This document shows, piece by piece, positions 1-6,428 of a stretch of 22,351 nt of DNA. Numbering within the stretch: position 1 is the stretch's first letter; each line of letters starts with the position of its first letter. The position numbers and the translations under genes are program-made. The notes beneath the pieces are model-generated. The model saw nothing but the letters and a program-made list of their open reading frames with translations, had not been told where the DNA came from and did no database searches. Source of the DNA: a virus; IMG/VR virus record IMGVR_UViG_3300008267_000434, positions 1 through 22,351 of that record, one strand, 5' to 3'.

Positions 1-368
1 TCTTCTAAGAATTCTGCAAAATTATCCAATCCTAATTGCTCATTCAATAGTGAATATGCTTCAGCATGGATAGTTTCAAAAGCTCCAAAGGTAACTGCCA
101 TCATAATAACTTCAGGCTTTCTAAACCATTTAGTAACAAGATTGGTCCAGTAATCGTTCACAACCGTTTCTGTTTGTGCAAATCCTTTTAGGATTCCACC
201 TATAACATTTTTTTCATGCGGTTTAAGATTCGAATTCCAATCTGTTACGTCTTGTGACATTGGAACTTCTGTATGTAACCAGTGAGCCTGATGTGCTTTA
301 AGCCAGTATTCGTGTGCTTGTGGGTATTCAAAGGGCTTGTAAACTATGCGTTCGTCTTTTAGACTCAT
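1..368 (-). CDS. nrdB: Ribonucleoside-diphosphate reductase small subunit (NrdB), 3' part outside window
   Basis: Class I ribonucleotide reductase beta subunit, which houses the metal cofactor that starts radical chemistry for making dNTPs. Only the first 122 codons are in the window; the rest lies beyond position 1. Reading the minus strand from ATG at 368 gives a protein with the expected spacing of metal ligands: E67, then E98 31 residues later, then H101 and the radical tyrosine Y105 in ETIHAEAY. This matches E. coli D84/E115/H118/Y122 in spacing, with Glu in place of the first Asp. The start is preceded by an A-rich leader without Shine-Dalgarno. The gene follows the helicase after 53 nt and probably precedes nrdA or other nucleotide genes outside the window. 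The family call is solid. The subclass and metal (Fe or Mn) cannot be read from this fragment. Confidence 0.93.
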   Translation of the reverse strand, partial: MSLKDERIVYKPFEYPQAHEYWLKAHQAHWLHTEVPMSQDVTDWNSNLKPHEKNVIGGILKGFAQTETVVNDYWTNLVTKWFRKPEVIMMAVTFGAFETIHAEAYSLLNEQLGLDNFAEFLE

Positions 369-406
369 AATTGTTTTTTTAAAATTTGTTATAGATTATG
401 ACTGTA

Positions 407-417
407 GAAATAAATAG
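407..417 (-). promoter_or_regulatory. Weak copy of the CTATTTAT promoter-like motif upstream of nrdB
   Basis: The coding strand reads CTATTTATTTC in the 53-nt gap, about 39 nt upstream of the nrdB start. It matches the first eight bases of the motif found before several tail genes but lacks the TATAAT-like second half. In so AT-rich a genome this may be chance. Confidence 0.25.
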
Positions 418-421
418 GCTT

Positions 422-1774
422 CTAGAATGGAACTTCACTCTGTAATTCGAAGAACTTATTAGCTATTTCTTTATACCCTCCTCTTGGTTTATCGTTATTT
501 TCATCTAGAATTGCATTACCTAGAATTTCAATATGACCATTATTTGTATCCACTTTTGCATCGTAAGTCATTCCATCCATTCCGTATCTATTCTTCATAA
601 CGTGAATTCTTCCTGTACCTAATACTTTATCTTCTTTCTTTCTTGATAAAGATAAACAAATATCTGCTACCATCATCTTATCATAGGAACCTGCTGCCTT
701 GTCTCCCTCAATAACATCATCCTTTGCTCCCATTCTATTTACTTGAGAGGGTGTTAGAATAGGAATTTTTAATTCCTTAGCTAGTCCTTTTGTTGCAATG
801 AATACATCATCAATTTCATCTTTTCTCTCTGTGAAACGAGATTTTGAAGGTGCTTTTAAATAATCAACGTAATCGATAATAACTAGATCTGGTTTGTGAT
901 CCATATCAATACATTTTTGAATATGTGATTTAATTGTATTTACTGAAGCACCTTTTGGTGGATATTCCTTTACAATTAGTTTTCCTTTTAAATTGCTAAC
1001 AATTTTTTCTACTTCTGGTCTATGTTTGTTTACATCCTCAATTGAGTAGCCTGTGAAGTAACAGTCAAATCGTTTACCTACATAATCTTCTCCTAATTCT
1101 AGAGTATAGTAATTTACATTAAATCCTAATTGAACTGCATGTGCTGCAGCTGCAACCATTGTCCAAGATTTACCTCCTCCTGGATTTCCAAATACAATAA
1201 TTAAATCTCCTGGTCCCCAGCCTCCTTGAATACCTTCATTTAGTACAGGCCATGGAGTAGGGATAGTTGGTCTGTAATCTTGTCTGTATCGTGATTCAAC
1301 ATCCTTATTATATTCATGACCTATGTTCTTATCCATACCAGCTCTCATTGCTCTCTCAATCATATTTCTGATTCCATCGAAATCTCCTTGATTAAGTAAG
1401 TCTGCTGAGTTTAGTAATGCTGATTTTAGTTCTTGGTTTTTACAGAAGGTTATAAATTCTTCTTGTACATAAGCTAGATCTTCTTGAGTTGATTCATAAC
1501 ATCCTCTTAATTCAGATTTAACTGCTGTTTGTAAAATATCGTTATCTACTTTTTGTAATTCTACTTTTAAAATATCCATTGTAATTGTAGTATGGTATTT
1601 ATCAAAGTATTTTATAAGTGTTTCTATAATCCATTTATGTGCATCTGAATCGAAATATTCAGATCGTATTAAGTCTCTTGCATTAAGAATAAACTTTTTA
1701 TCGGTAAGGAATGCTCCTAATACCTTTAACTGAAATCCTTTTCCGTACTGCGATAATTTTGATAGGCTTGTCAT
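422..1774 (-). CDS. Replicative DNA helicase, gp41/DnaB family
   Basis: Hexameric 5'-3' helicase that unwinds the phage replication fork and normally works with a primase. At 450 residues it has the family's usual length. Residues 1-150 form the helical N-terminal domain. The RecA-like ATPase domain follows, with Walker A GNPGGGKS at 196-203, Walker B PDLVIIDYVD at 295-304, the H3/Q-type motif TPSQVNR around 341-347, and an arginine-finger candidate R396 in KNRYG. All catalytic motifs are intact. It lies 20 nt after the nuclease gene, in the same unit as gp32-, UvsX- and FEN-like genes. The ATG at 1774 is the first start in the open frame and has no Shine-Dalgarno. No separate primase gene is seen in the window. 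Confidence 0.93.
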   Translation of the reverse strand: MTSLSKLSQYGKGFQLKVLGAFLTDKKFILNARDLIRSEYFDSDAHKWIIETLIKYFDKYHTTITMDILKVELQKVDNDILQTAVKSELRGCYESTQEDLAYVQEEFITFCKNQELKSALLNSADLLNQGDFDGIRNMIERAMRAGMDKNIGHEYNKDVESRYRQDYRPTIPTPWPVLNEGIQGGWGPGDLIIVFGNPGGGKSWTMVAAAAHAVQLGFNVNYYTLELGEDYVGKRFDCYFTGYSIEDVNKHRPEVEKIVSNLKGKLIVKEYPPKGASVNTIKSHIQKCIDMDHKPDLVIIDYVDYLKAPSKSRFTERKDEIDDVFIATKGLAKELKIPILTPSQVNRMGAKDDVIEGDKAAGSYDKMMVADICLSLSRKKEDKVLGTGRIHVMKNRYGMDGMTYDAKVDTNNGHIEILGNAILDENNDKPRGGYKEIANKFFELQSEVPF

Positions 1775-1794
1775 ATAACTAATTTATTTAAAAC

Positions 1795-2817
1795 TTATTT
1801 TTGGTATGTTGATAATGGTCTGAATAATTCAAGCCATCCTTCAACGTTTTTGTTTAGAGCTTCGATTTGATCTGACTCTAACATGTTTAAAAAAGTAACA
1901 ACCTGTAGAGAAGGTATTGGCTCTTTTATCTTATCTAATATATGAACTATTTCGTAATCTCCCAACCTTGGCTCGGATAAATTCATTAATTCCCAATTAG
2001 TTTTTACTTTATCCCAATCGTATAGTATTTGTGCAAATATTTTTTTAGTTTGTAATTTTTGTTCACAACTGCTATAAATATCCTTTAGTGTAACTCCTGG
2101 TTTATTAATCAAGTCTGGGAATTCTTTTAATAATGTTTTTGGACCTAATCCCTTTATCCCTGTAAGGTTATCTGAATTATCACCTAAGAGTGCTTTCATT
2201 ATTAGATAATTCTCAGGAATCATACCTATTTCTTCCTGTACCTCTTTTTTTCCATAGGTTTTTTTCTTGATAGGGGAATAAACTTCTATATTTTCATCTA
2301 CTATCTGTAAAAAATCCTTATCAGAAGAAACAATTGTTACCTTTTTATTGTTAGCTCCAAATTTTTGAGCTAGATATGAAATTGTATCATCTGCTTCTAT
2401 CTTATCAATAGAGATTAGGGTAAGGGGTAGGCACTGTAGGTATTCAACCAATCGTCCCATTTGCATTGTCATGCTCTGGAACTCATCATCTTTATCATCG
2501 AATATTTCCCAATTGGTAATCCTCTTGATATTTCTATTTGCTTTGTATTCCGGATCAATATTCTTTCTACTTGAAGAAGAAGCTTGTCCATCAAATACAC
2601 AAATGATTCTAGTAGGTTCAATTGTTCTAGTTAAAAATCCTAATGATCTTAAGAAACCAACTAAACCCCCAGTGTGATGGCCTTGGGGGTTCATTGATTG
2701 TAGCATTGCAAATGATCGTATGAAGGTATTCATACTATCCACAATTAGTACATGGTCATTGAGTTTTCTATCTGGTTTTTGTTCGATTTTATTTAGAATA
2801 TCTAAATAATTATTCAT
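1795..2817 (-). CDS. 5'-3' exonuclease / flap endonuclease (FEN/PIN family, T4 RNase H-like role)
   Basis: Structure-specific nuclease expected to remove RNA primers and 5' flaps from Okazaki fragments. The acidic metal-binding residues of the FEN fold are all present: D27 in LIVDSMN, D76 in VFDGQ, E141-D143-D144 in IEADDT, D166 and D168 in SSDKD, and D213 and D216 in GDNSDN. The helix-3-turn-helix DNA-binding motif GIKGLGPKT follows at about 220-228. The 340-residue length suits T4 RNase H or an isolated PolA 5'-nuclease domain. The start overlaps the end of the uvsX-like gene by 8 nt (ATGAATAA arrangement), so translation is probably coupled. Because the family A polymerase of this phage lacks a 5'-nuclease domain, this stand-alone protein plausibly supplies that activity. 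Confidence 0.9.
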   Translation of the reverse strand: MNNYLDILNKIEQKPDRKLNDHVLIVDSMNTFIRSFAMLQSMNPQGHHTGGLVGFLRSLGFLTRTIEPTRIICVFDGQASSSSRKNIDPEYKANRNIKRITNWEIFDDKDDEFQSMTMQMGRLVEYLQCLPLTLISIDKIEADDTISYLAQKFGANNKKVTIVSSDKDFLQIVDENIEVYSPIKKKTYGKKEVQEEIGMIPENYLIMKALLGDNSDNLTGIKGLGPKTLLKEFPDLINKPGVTLKDIYSSCEQKLQTKKIFAQILYDWDKVKTNWELMNLSEPRLGDYEIVHILDKIKEPIPSLQVVTFLNMLESDQIEALNKNVEGWLELFRPLSTYQK

Positions 2818-3889
2818 CAGACAATTCCATTTCAGTTCTCACATCTTCTCCTACTTCTGCCTCTACCATTACTGTAAAGTCTGTAGAACCTAATGTACTA
2901 GCCCAGGATCCTTTGTGAGCATCTTTGTAGTTATCGATTGCTCTCTTATCGTCAGCAATAAATCCATGGCTTGTCATAATGATTGCTCCTCTAGACTGAA
3001 TTCCATCGATATGGTTCTTCTCTATCTGAACTTTGGTTCTTTTAGCAAATTCAAACTCTTTACCTTTATTTACAGCTTTAATTTTAGAAGTACCTGAGTT
3101 TGTAATATTTCCAAAGGTAATAATAACTGTAGCATCATACCACATAGTTTTTCCTCCTTTATTCTCCAATCGAGGTTGCCCCATGGGATGTTCAGGTTTT
3201 GCAGTCCAGACTTTATTAATAGCTACTAAGGTATTTGTATACTTACTTGCTTCTTTTCTTGATAACATAATTTTTTGATTTACGTTATTTCCAAATTGAG
3301 TAGACATTGCTCCGGCATTCCATTCGTTATTATTTTTATTTGATCTTACTGACAAGTCACTTGGTACTGATCCAACTGAATCCCATAAGAATAATAAATC
3401 GTAAGGAAGGTTTCCTTTCTTTTGTTCGTCGATTAAGTCTAGGATATAAACTGCTACGTCTTCTATGGTATTTAGAGTTCCTCTATCTGCATATAAGAAA
3501 AATCCTTTGTAGTCGGTTATTTCTCCTGTATCTTCATCAACTACTTCTTCAACTTCAAGTCCCATCATCTGGGCATGTGGCCAGGACCATTTCATCTCAG
3601 TAATAATGAATACCGGAAGTACTTGTCTTTTTTGAGCATTAACTGCTGCTTCTAATAGAAGAGTAGTTTTACCTGTATCTGAATGTCCTCTTAAGAGAGT
3701 AATATGCCCCATAGGTATTCCTTTGAGTGAGGTTACTTCTGAGAAAGCATCTGATACTTTAATCCAATCTTGTTCTTTAAATTTAACAGAGGAATTACTA
3801 AAACCTTTATTTTTTTTAAAATTATCAAGACTAAAACCGCCTTTGATTATCTCGCTAGCGGTTTTTGGTGCTGTTTTCTTAACTGCCAT
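2810..3889 (-). CDS. uvsX: UvsX/RecA-like recombinase
   Basis: ATP-dependent strand-exchange protein for recombination-dependent replication and repair. The 359 residues carry Walker A GHSDTGKT at 68-75, a candidate catalytic glutamate E98 in IITEMKW, and Walker B LLFLWDS at about 165-171 followed by SVPSD. A loop region around EWNAGAMSTQFG comes next, then a GKTMWYDATV strand typical of UvsX-type proteins. The C-terminus is acidic (EVGEDVRTEMELSDE), a trait shared with RecA. The gene begins 2 nt after the gp32-like stop codon and overlaps the nuclease gene by 8 nt, so single-strand binding protein and recombinase are made together, as their T4 counterparts act together. The gene symbol is by analogy to T4. 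Confidence 0.9.
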   Translation of the reverse strand: MAVKKTAPKTASEIIKGGFSLDNFKKNKGFSNSSVKFKEQDWIKVSDAFSEVTSLKGIPMGHITLLRGHSDTGKTTLLLEAAVNAQKRQVLPVFIITEMKWSWPHAQMMGLEVEEVVDEDTGEITDYKGFFLYADRGTLNTIEDVAVYILDLIDEQKKGNLPYDLLFLWDSVGSVPSDLSVRSNKNNNEWNAGAMSTQFGNNVNQKIMLSRKEASKYTNTLVAINKVWTAKPEHPMGQPRLENKGGKTMWYDATVIITFGNITNSGTSKIKAVNKGKEFEFAKRTKVQIEKNHIDGIQSRGAIIMTSHGFIADDKRAIDNYKDAHKGSWASTLGSTDFTVMVEAEVGEDVRTEMELSDE

Positions 3890-3891
3890 TC

Positions 3892-4722
3892 TTAGTTGAA
3901 TAAGTCGTCAAATTTACTTACTGTGTCTTTTTTCCCAGCAGCTGCAGTCTCTAAAGTAAAGTCTGTTTTTTGACTTCCTAAAGCTTTATCTAGATCAGTT
4001 TCTTCAGCAACTGGTGGAGCTACTGGTTCGATTGCTTCTGTAGGTTCAGCCGGTGTTGCTTCTGCTTCTCCTGGATTCAAATATCCTTGTAATTGTTTTT
4101 TGATATACTCGTAATCAAATTGTGTGAATGTATCAACTGGGTTTGGTTGTTCTTTTAACCAAAGATCTACTTTTGCATTATCTGCTGATAGGGGAGAGGT
4201 TTTAGGTTTAATACGAACAGTTGTTGTTGGATAAGGATTTCCTGGTGTTTGTTCAACTACCATATCATATCCATTCATTACGTCTGTGTAATCTCCAATA
4301 TCCTCATCTTCTGCTAAAGCAAGTAATGCTTTATAGATGTTAGTACCGAATGACCAAAGACGAACTCCTTTATCTTCTTCTCCTCTTACAATAACAGGAG
4401 CAAAGATTCTAGTTTTAGGAGATAGTTTTCCTGATAGTGACCAGTTTTCTTTGTCAGATGTTTTTCTTAATTCTTTTACAAATTCTTCGATTGGATCTTG
4501 CTTACCGAAATTCGATAAAGCGATCATTGGAAATTTACCAATGTTGTAGTGGAATTTTAATTCCTTAAAAGGAAAGGATGGATCGTAAACGGAAGGTACA
4601 ATTCTTACGATATGTTTTCCATTTGTTGGTCTCCAGAAGATTTTCTCATAATCTACTTTCTCTCTTTCTTGACCGTTGTTGTTCAGTCCTGCCAATTTGG
4701 CTTTGATTGCTTCTAAATTCAT
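3892..4722 (-). CDS. gp32-like single-stranded DNA-binding protein
   Basis: Coats single-stranded DNA at forks and during recombination. The 276 residues have the T4 gp32 layout. A basic N-terminal stretch (KAKLAGLNNNGQEREKV) is followed by an OB-fold core of about 25-205 that begins with KIFWRPTNGKHIVRIVPS. A Pro/Glu/Ala-rich linker comes next, and an acidic tail ends in SKFDDLFN, the kind of tip that recruits partner proteins. It contains no cysteines, so the zinc site of T4 gp32 is absent. Its leader is unusual (see the repeat entry) and may allow autoregulation. It heads the gp32-uvsX-nuclease-helicase unit. The start ATG at 4722 follows an A-rich stretch without Shine-Dalgarno. The identification rests on the protein layout and gene context. 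Confidence 0.85.
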   Translation of the reverse strand: MNLEAIKAKLAGLNNNGQEREKVDYEKIFWRPTNGKHIVRIVPSVYDPSFPFKELKFHYNIGKFPMIALSNFGKQDPIEEFVKELRKTSDKENWSLSGKLSPKTRIFAPVIVRGEEDKGVRLWSFGTNIYKALLALAEDEDIGDYTDVMNGYDMVVEQTPGNPYPTTTVRIKPKTSPLSADNAKVDLWLKEQPNPVDTFTQFDYEYIKKQLQGYLNPGEAEATPAEPTEAIEPVAPPVAEETDLDKALGSQKTDFTLETAAAGKKDTVSKFDDLFN

Positions 4723-4800
4723 TTTTTTACTTTTTTTAATTTAACTTGCTTTTAACTTGCTTAATTTGTTCTTGCTTTTACTTGCTCTTACTTTTTTAAT
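4723..4800 (-). promoter_or_regulatory. Repeat-rich, unstructured A-rich leader of the gp32-like gene; candidate translational operator
   Basis: On the coding strand the 78 nt before the start codon consist mostly of A with spaced copies of AGCAAG. The plus-strand cttgct copies lie at 4745-4750, 4756-4761, 4771-4776 and 4781-4786. They are interleaved with TTAAA and GTAAA words and end in a run of A just before ATG. The stretch is almost free of self-complementarity. T4 gene 32 is known to be repressed by its own protein binding cooperatively to an unstructured leader containing UUAAA/UAAA words. The resemblance in position and composition suggests the same kind of control here, but that is inference. 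Part of this stretch could equally be a promoter. Confidence 0.5.
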
Positions 4801-4883
4801 ATATGAATTCTTTTCTTATTCTACAACTTTATTTCCTTTCTTTTTTAAAATTAATACTCCGTTACTTGATTATATAAGGCAAG

Positions 4884-4910
4884 GATAGCTACCTATGTGG
4901 TAGCTTCTCC
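4884..4910 (-). terminator. Stem-loop between the tagged paralogues and the gp32-like gene; possible terminator
   Basis: The plus strand holds AGCTACC, a TATGT loop and GGTAGCT (4887-4905), a perfect 7-bp stem. It is extended by GGA/TCC beyond a small internal loop. It lies about 50 nt after the stop codon of the 169-residue gene and 165 nt before the gp32-like start, so it could end the paralogue transcript. No T-run follows it on the coding strand, so Rho-independent termination is not certain. It could instead be a leader structure or an operator. Confidence 0.4.
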
Positions 4911-4953
4911 TATATTCTCTTTATGTTTTTTTGTGTTTAATCTATATAATAAA

Positions 4954-5463
4954 TTAAGGAATAGATACTATTTCAAAGTATCCTCTATGGTCTATTGCAC
5001 CTGGAGTTATACCTTCTTCAAATTTACAATACCAGTTATGAGTTATATTTTTTAAAGAATTAAAGTAATTTGATATATTGACACCTTGGTCTGAATGTTC
5101 TGTAGATTGCATTATATTGATTTCATCATCACTATATACAATATAGTACCAGATAGAGTTTTTAGTATTTTCTTTATCAAATACTTTAAATAGTGGATAA
5201 TAATAACCTTTTCTCATTCTAAGCCCACCATTTCCATAATTAGGATGACCTTGTCCTTCAAGATTTCGTAAGTTGGAAGCGAATCCATGTGCTTGATAAA
5301 CTTTATCACCTTGAGTTCCCCTCCAATATTGGTTCTTAAAACCATCACCATTAAATTTAACAGTAATTACATTTGGTGATTGTTCATCATTTTCTCTTAG
5401 TATTCTTGAATTAGTAGTTAATTTATTTTCTACTAAGAATTTTTTTAAATTAAAGTTTTCCAT
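4954..5463 (-). CDS. Tagged paralogue 1: unknown protein with conserved N-terminal tag and C-terminal DHRGxFEIV motif
   Basis: Not recognised as a known family. The 169 residues start with MENFNLKKFLVENKLT, continuing to ILRE at 21-24. This tag is shared almost unchanged with the next two genes upstream. The remainder is a beta-rich, aromatic domain ending in YCKFEEG and DHRGYFEIV, which is also the ending of the neighbouring 169-residue protein. The tag contains two L-x-E sites (LVE at 10-12, LRE at 22-24), the cleavage signature of T4-type prohead proteases. Its FLVE at 9-12 parallels FIAE in the T4 internal-protein leader MKTYQEFIAE. I infer a packaged or matured virion protein, unproven. 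It has no transmembrane segment or secretion signal. The A/T-rich leader is duplicated from the gene upstream. Confidence 0.75.
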   Translation of the reverse strand: MENFNLKKFLVENKLTTNSRILRENDEQSPNVITVKFNGDGFKNQYWRGTQGDKVYQAHGFASNLRNLEGQGHPNYGNGGLRMRKGYYYPLFKVFDKENTKNSIWYYIVYSDDEINIMQSTEHSDQGVNISNYFNSLKNITHNWYCKFEEGITPGAIDHRGYFEIVSIP

Positions 5464-5467
5464 TTTG
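5406..5467 (-). repeat. Direct repeat copy 1, encoding the shared N-terminal tag
   Basis: These 62 nt, covering the start codon and the first ~20 codons of paralogue 1, match the corresponding stretches at 5948-6009 and 6316-6377 almost base for base, including synonymous positions. Similarity to copy 2 continues upstream of the start codon through the TGTGTTTT and TATACAGTAAATTA segments to about 5498. The intergenic leader was therefore duplicated together with the tag. Confidence 0.9.
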
Positions 5468-5495
5468 TTTTTTTGTGTTTTTTATATACAGTAAA

Positions 5496-6005
5496 TTAAT
5501 TAACCGCTACTATTTCAAAGAATCCTCTGTGGTCCACTTCCCCAACTTTAAATCCATTTTCAAACTTACAATAGTAACCTGGTTCTAGTTCTGAAGCTAC
5601 AAGGGAGGTACTTGGTATACTATCATCTTTTAACATAGAGTTTTGAAGCTCTTTAGCTGTAGAGTTAGATACAGAAACATATATCTCACTAGCTTTTGGG
5701 TTATAAGATGCCCAAAAGTCAAATTGTAAATCTCTTTTAATATCATATGGTATTGTACCAACTTTAACTAAGTTATATCTATTACCATTATTCCACAATT
5801 CAGGTAGTGTAAATCTGTTAGCATATCCCCTATTTCCGCTAGTAGTTTCACTAGATTCCTTCATGTGCTCTCTGAACTTATCAGTCAGTTTTATCGTAAT
5901 TGACATTGGTAATTGTTCGTCACCTTCCATTGATTCATTCAACATTTTTGAATTAGTAGTTAATTTATTTTCTACTAAGAATTTTTTTAAATTAAAGTTT
6001 TCCAT
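5496..6005 (-). CDS. Tagged paralogue 2: unknown protein with the same tag and C-terminal DHRGxFEIV motif
   Basis: Not recognised. The 169 residues begin with the same MENFNLKKFLVENKLT tag, continuing to MLNE at 21-24, and end with YCKFENG and DHRGFFEIV as in paralogue 1. The middle (about 30-140) differs strongly from that neighbour, so ends are conserved and the centre has diverged. Both L-x-E sites of the tag are present. It sits between the other two paralogues with 32-nt gaps on each side, clearly one tandem series. A shared role such as targeting to the prohead with a variable payload would explain this pattern. That remains inference. Confidence 0.75.
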   Translation of the reverse strand: MENFNLKKFLVENKLTTNSKMLNESMEGDEQLPMSITIKLTDKFREHMKESSETTSGNRGYANRFTLPELWNNGNRYNLVKVGTIPYDIKRDLQFDFWASYNPKASEIYVSVSNSTAKELQNSMLKDDSIPSTSLVASELEPGYYCKFENGFKVGEVDHRGFFEIVAVN

Positions 6006-6009
6006 TTTG
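5948..6009 (-). repeat. Direct repeat copy 2, encoding the shared N-terminal tag
   Basis: This is the middle copy of the near-identical 62-nt tag-coding repeat. Identity with copy 3 reaches further into the gene (plus-strand ttcattcaacat from 5934) and 8 nt into the leader (ggctttat). Identity with copy 1 runs further into the upstream leader. Such mosaic similarity is what stepwise tandem duplication or gene conversion would leave. Confidence 0.9.
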
Positions 6010-6037
6010 GCTTTATGTGTTTTCTGTATACAGTAAA

Positions 6038-6373
6038 TTATAGTTTGAATCCTTTAGGTAGTATACCTCCATATTCCCCGCTTAAGAAATTTAATCTACT
6101 CTCAATTTCTTGTATTTCTTTAATAAATTCTTCTTTAGTTCTTTGAACTTCAATTCCTTTTTTTGGATCATGAATCCCGGGAGTGAACTCTTTGTTTTCT
6201 AAAGAAGATTTTAGTTTTTTGATAGCTTGTGAAGCGTTTTCAAAATCCTCCATTACTTCCTTAGTGATTGGATTTACTGGGGGAGTAAGTGGAGCTTTAT
6301 CTTCATTCAACATTTTTGAATTAGTAGTTAATTTATTTACTACTAAGAATTTTTTTAAATTAAAGTTTTCCAT
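6038..6373 (-). CDS. Tagged paralogue 3: short helical protein with the shared N-terminal tag
   Basis: Not recognised. The 111 residues begin with the same tag but have V at position 12 (FLVV instead of FLVE), so the first L-x-E site is lost. The second site, MLNE at 21-24, is kept. The rest is unlike the other two: a proline-rich joint (APLTPPVNP) and then charged helical, coiled-coil-like segments (about 40-60 and 80-100). It lacks the DHRGxFEIV ending. It is the first gene of the series, and a good copy of the promoter-like motif CTATTTATAATAAA lies 23 nt upstream of its start. The tag joined to a different body argues that the tag is a separable targeting or processing signal. Confidence 0.75.
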   Translation of the reverse strand: MENFNLKKFLVVNKLTTNSKMLNEDKAPLTPPVNPITKEVMEDFENASQAIKKLKSSLENKEFTPGIHDPKKGIEVQRTKEEFIKEIQEIESRLNFLSGEYGGILPKGFKL

Positions 6374-6377
6374 TTTG
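6316..6377 (-). repeat. Direct repeat copy 3, encoding the shared N-terminal tag
   Basis: This is the upstream copy of the 62-nt tag-coding repeat. Its notable difference is a single base that changes tag residue 12 from Glu to Val. Outside the tag, the gene body is unrelated in sequence to the bodies of the other two copies. Confidence 0.9.
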
Positions 6378-6396
6378 GCTTTATTAACGTTTTAGT

Positions 6397-6410
6397 TTTA
6401 TTATAAATAG
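6397..6410 (-). promoter_or_regulatory. Promoter-like motif CTATTTATAATAAA before the tagged paralogues
   Basis: The coding strand reads CTATTTATAATAAA in the 55-nt gap after the 151-residue gene, with 23 nt between it and the start codon. The identical 14-mer precedes the 69-residue tail gene and the tape-measure gene, and a one-base variant precedes the tail tube. It contains TATAAT. Its TATTTATA part is the exact reverse complement of the T4 late promoter box TATAAATA. Its recurrence at gene starts supports a regulatory role; promoter identity is inferred. Confidence 0.6.
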
Positions 6411-6428
6411 TTGTTTTTTTCTAAAATA

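Noticed and set aside
2471-3603. Several plus-strand ORFs of 60-98 codons over the nuclease and uvsX-like genes
   Set aside because: They lie wholly antisense to genes with intact catalytic motifs and have no recognisable protein features.
4723-4953. tRNA or CRISPR repeats in the largest intergenic gap
   Set aside because: No cloverleaf-like pairing or TTCGA arm; the repeats are short, irregularly spaced and without unique spacers.
6397-6410. TATAAATA read on the plus strand as a T4-type late promoter
   Set aside because: It would drive transcription away from the genes, antisense to the upstream gene, at every copy. The position close before minus-strand starts argues for a minus-strand element.
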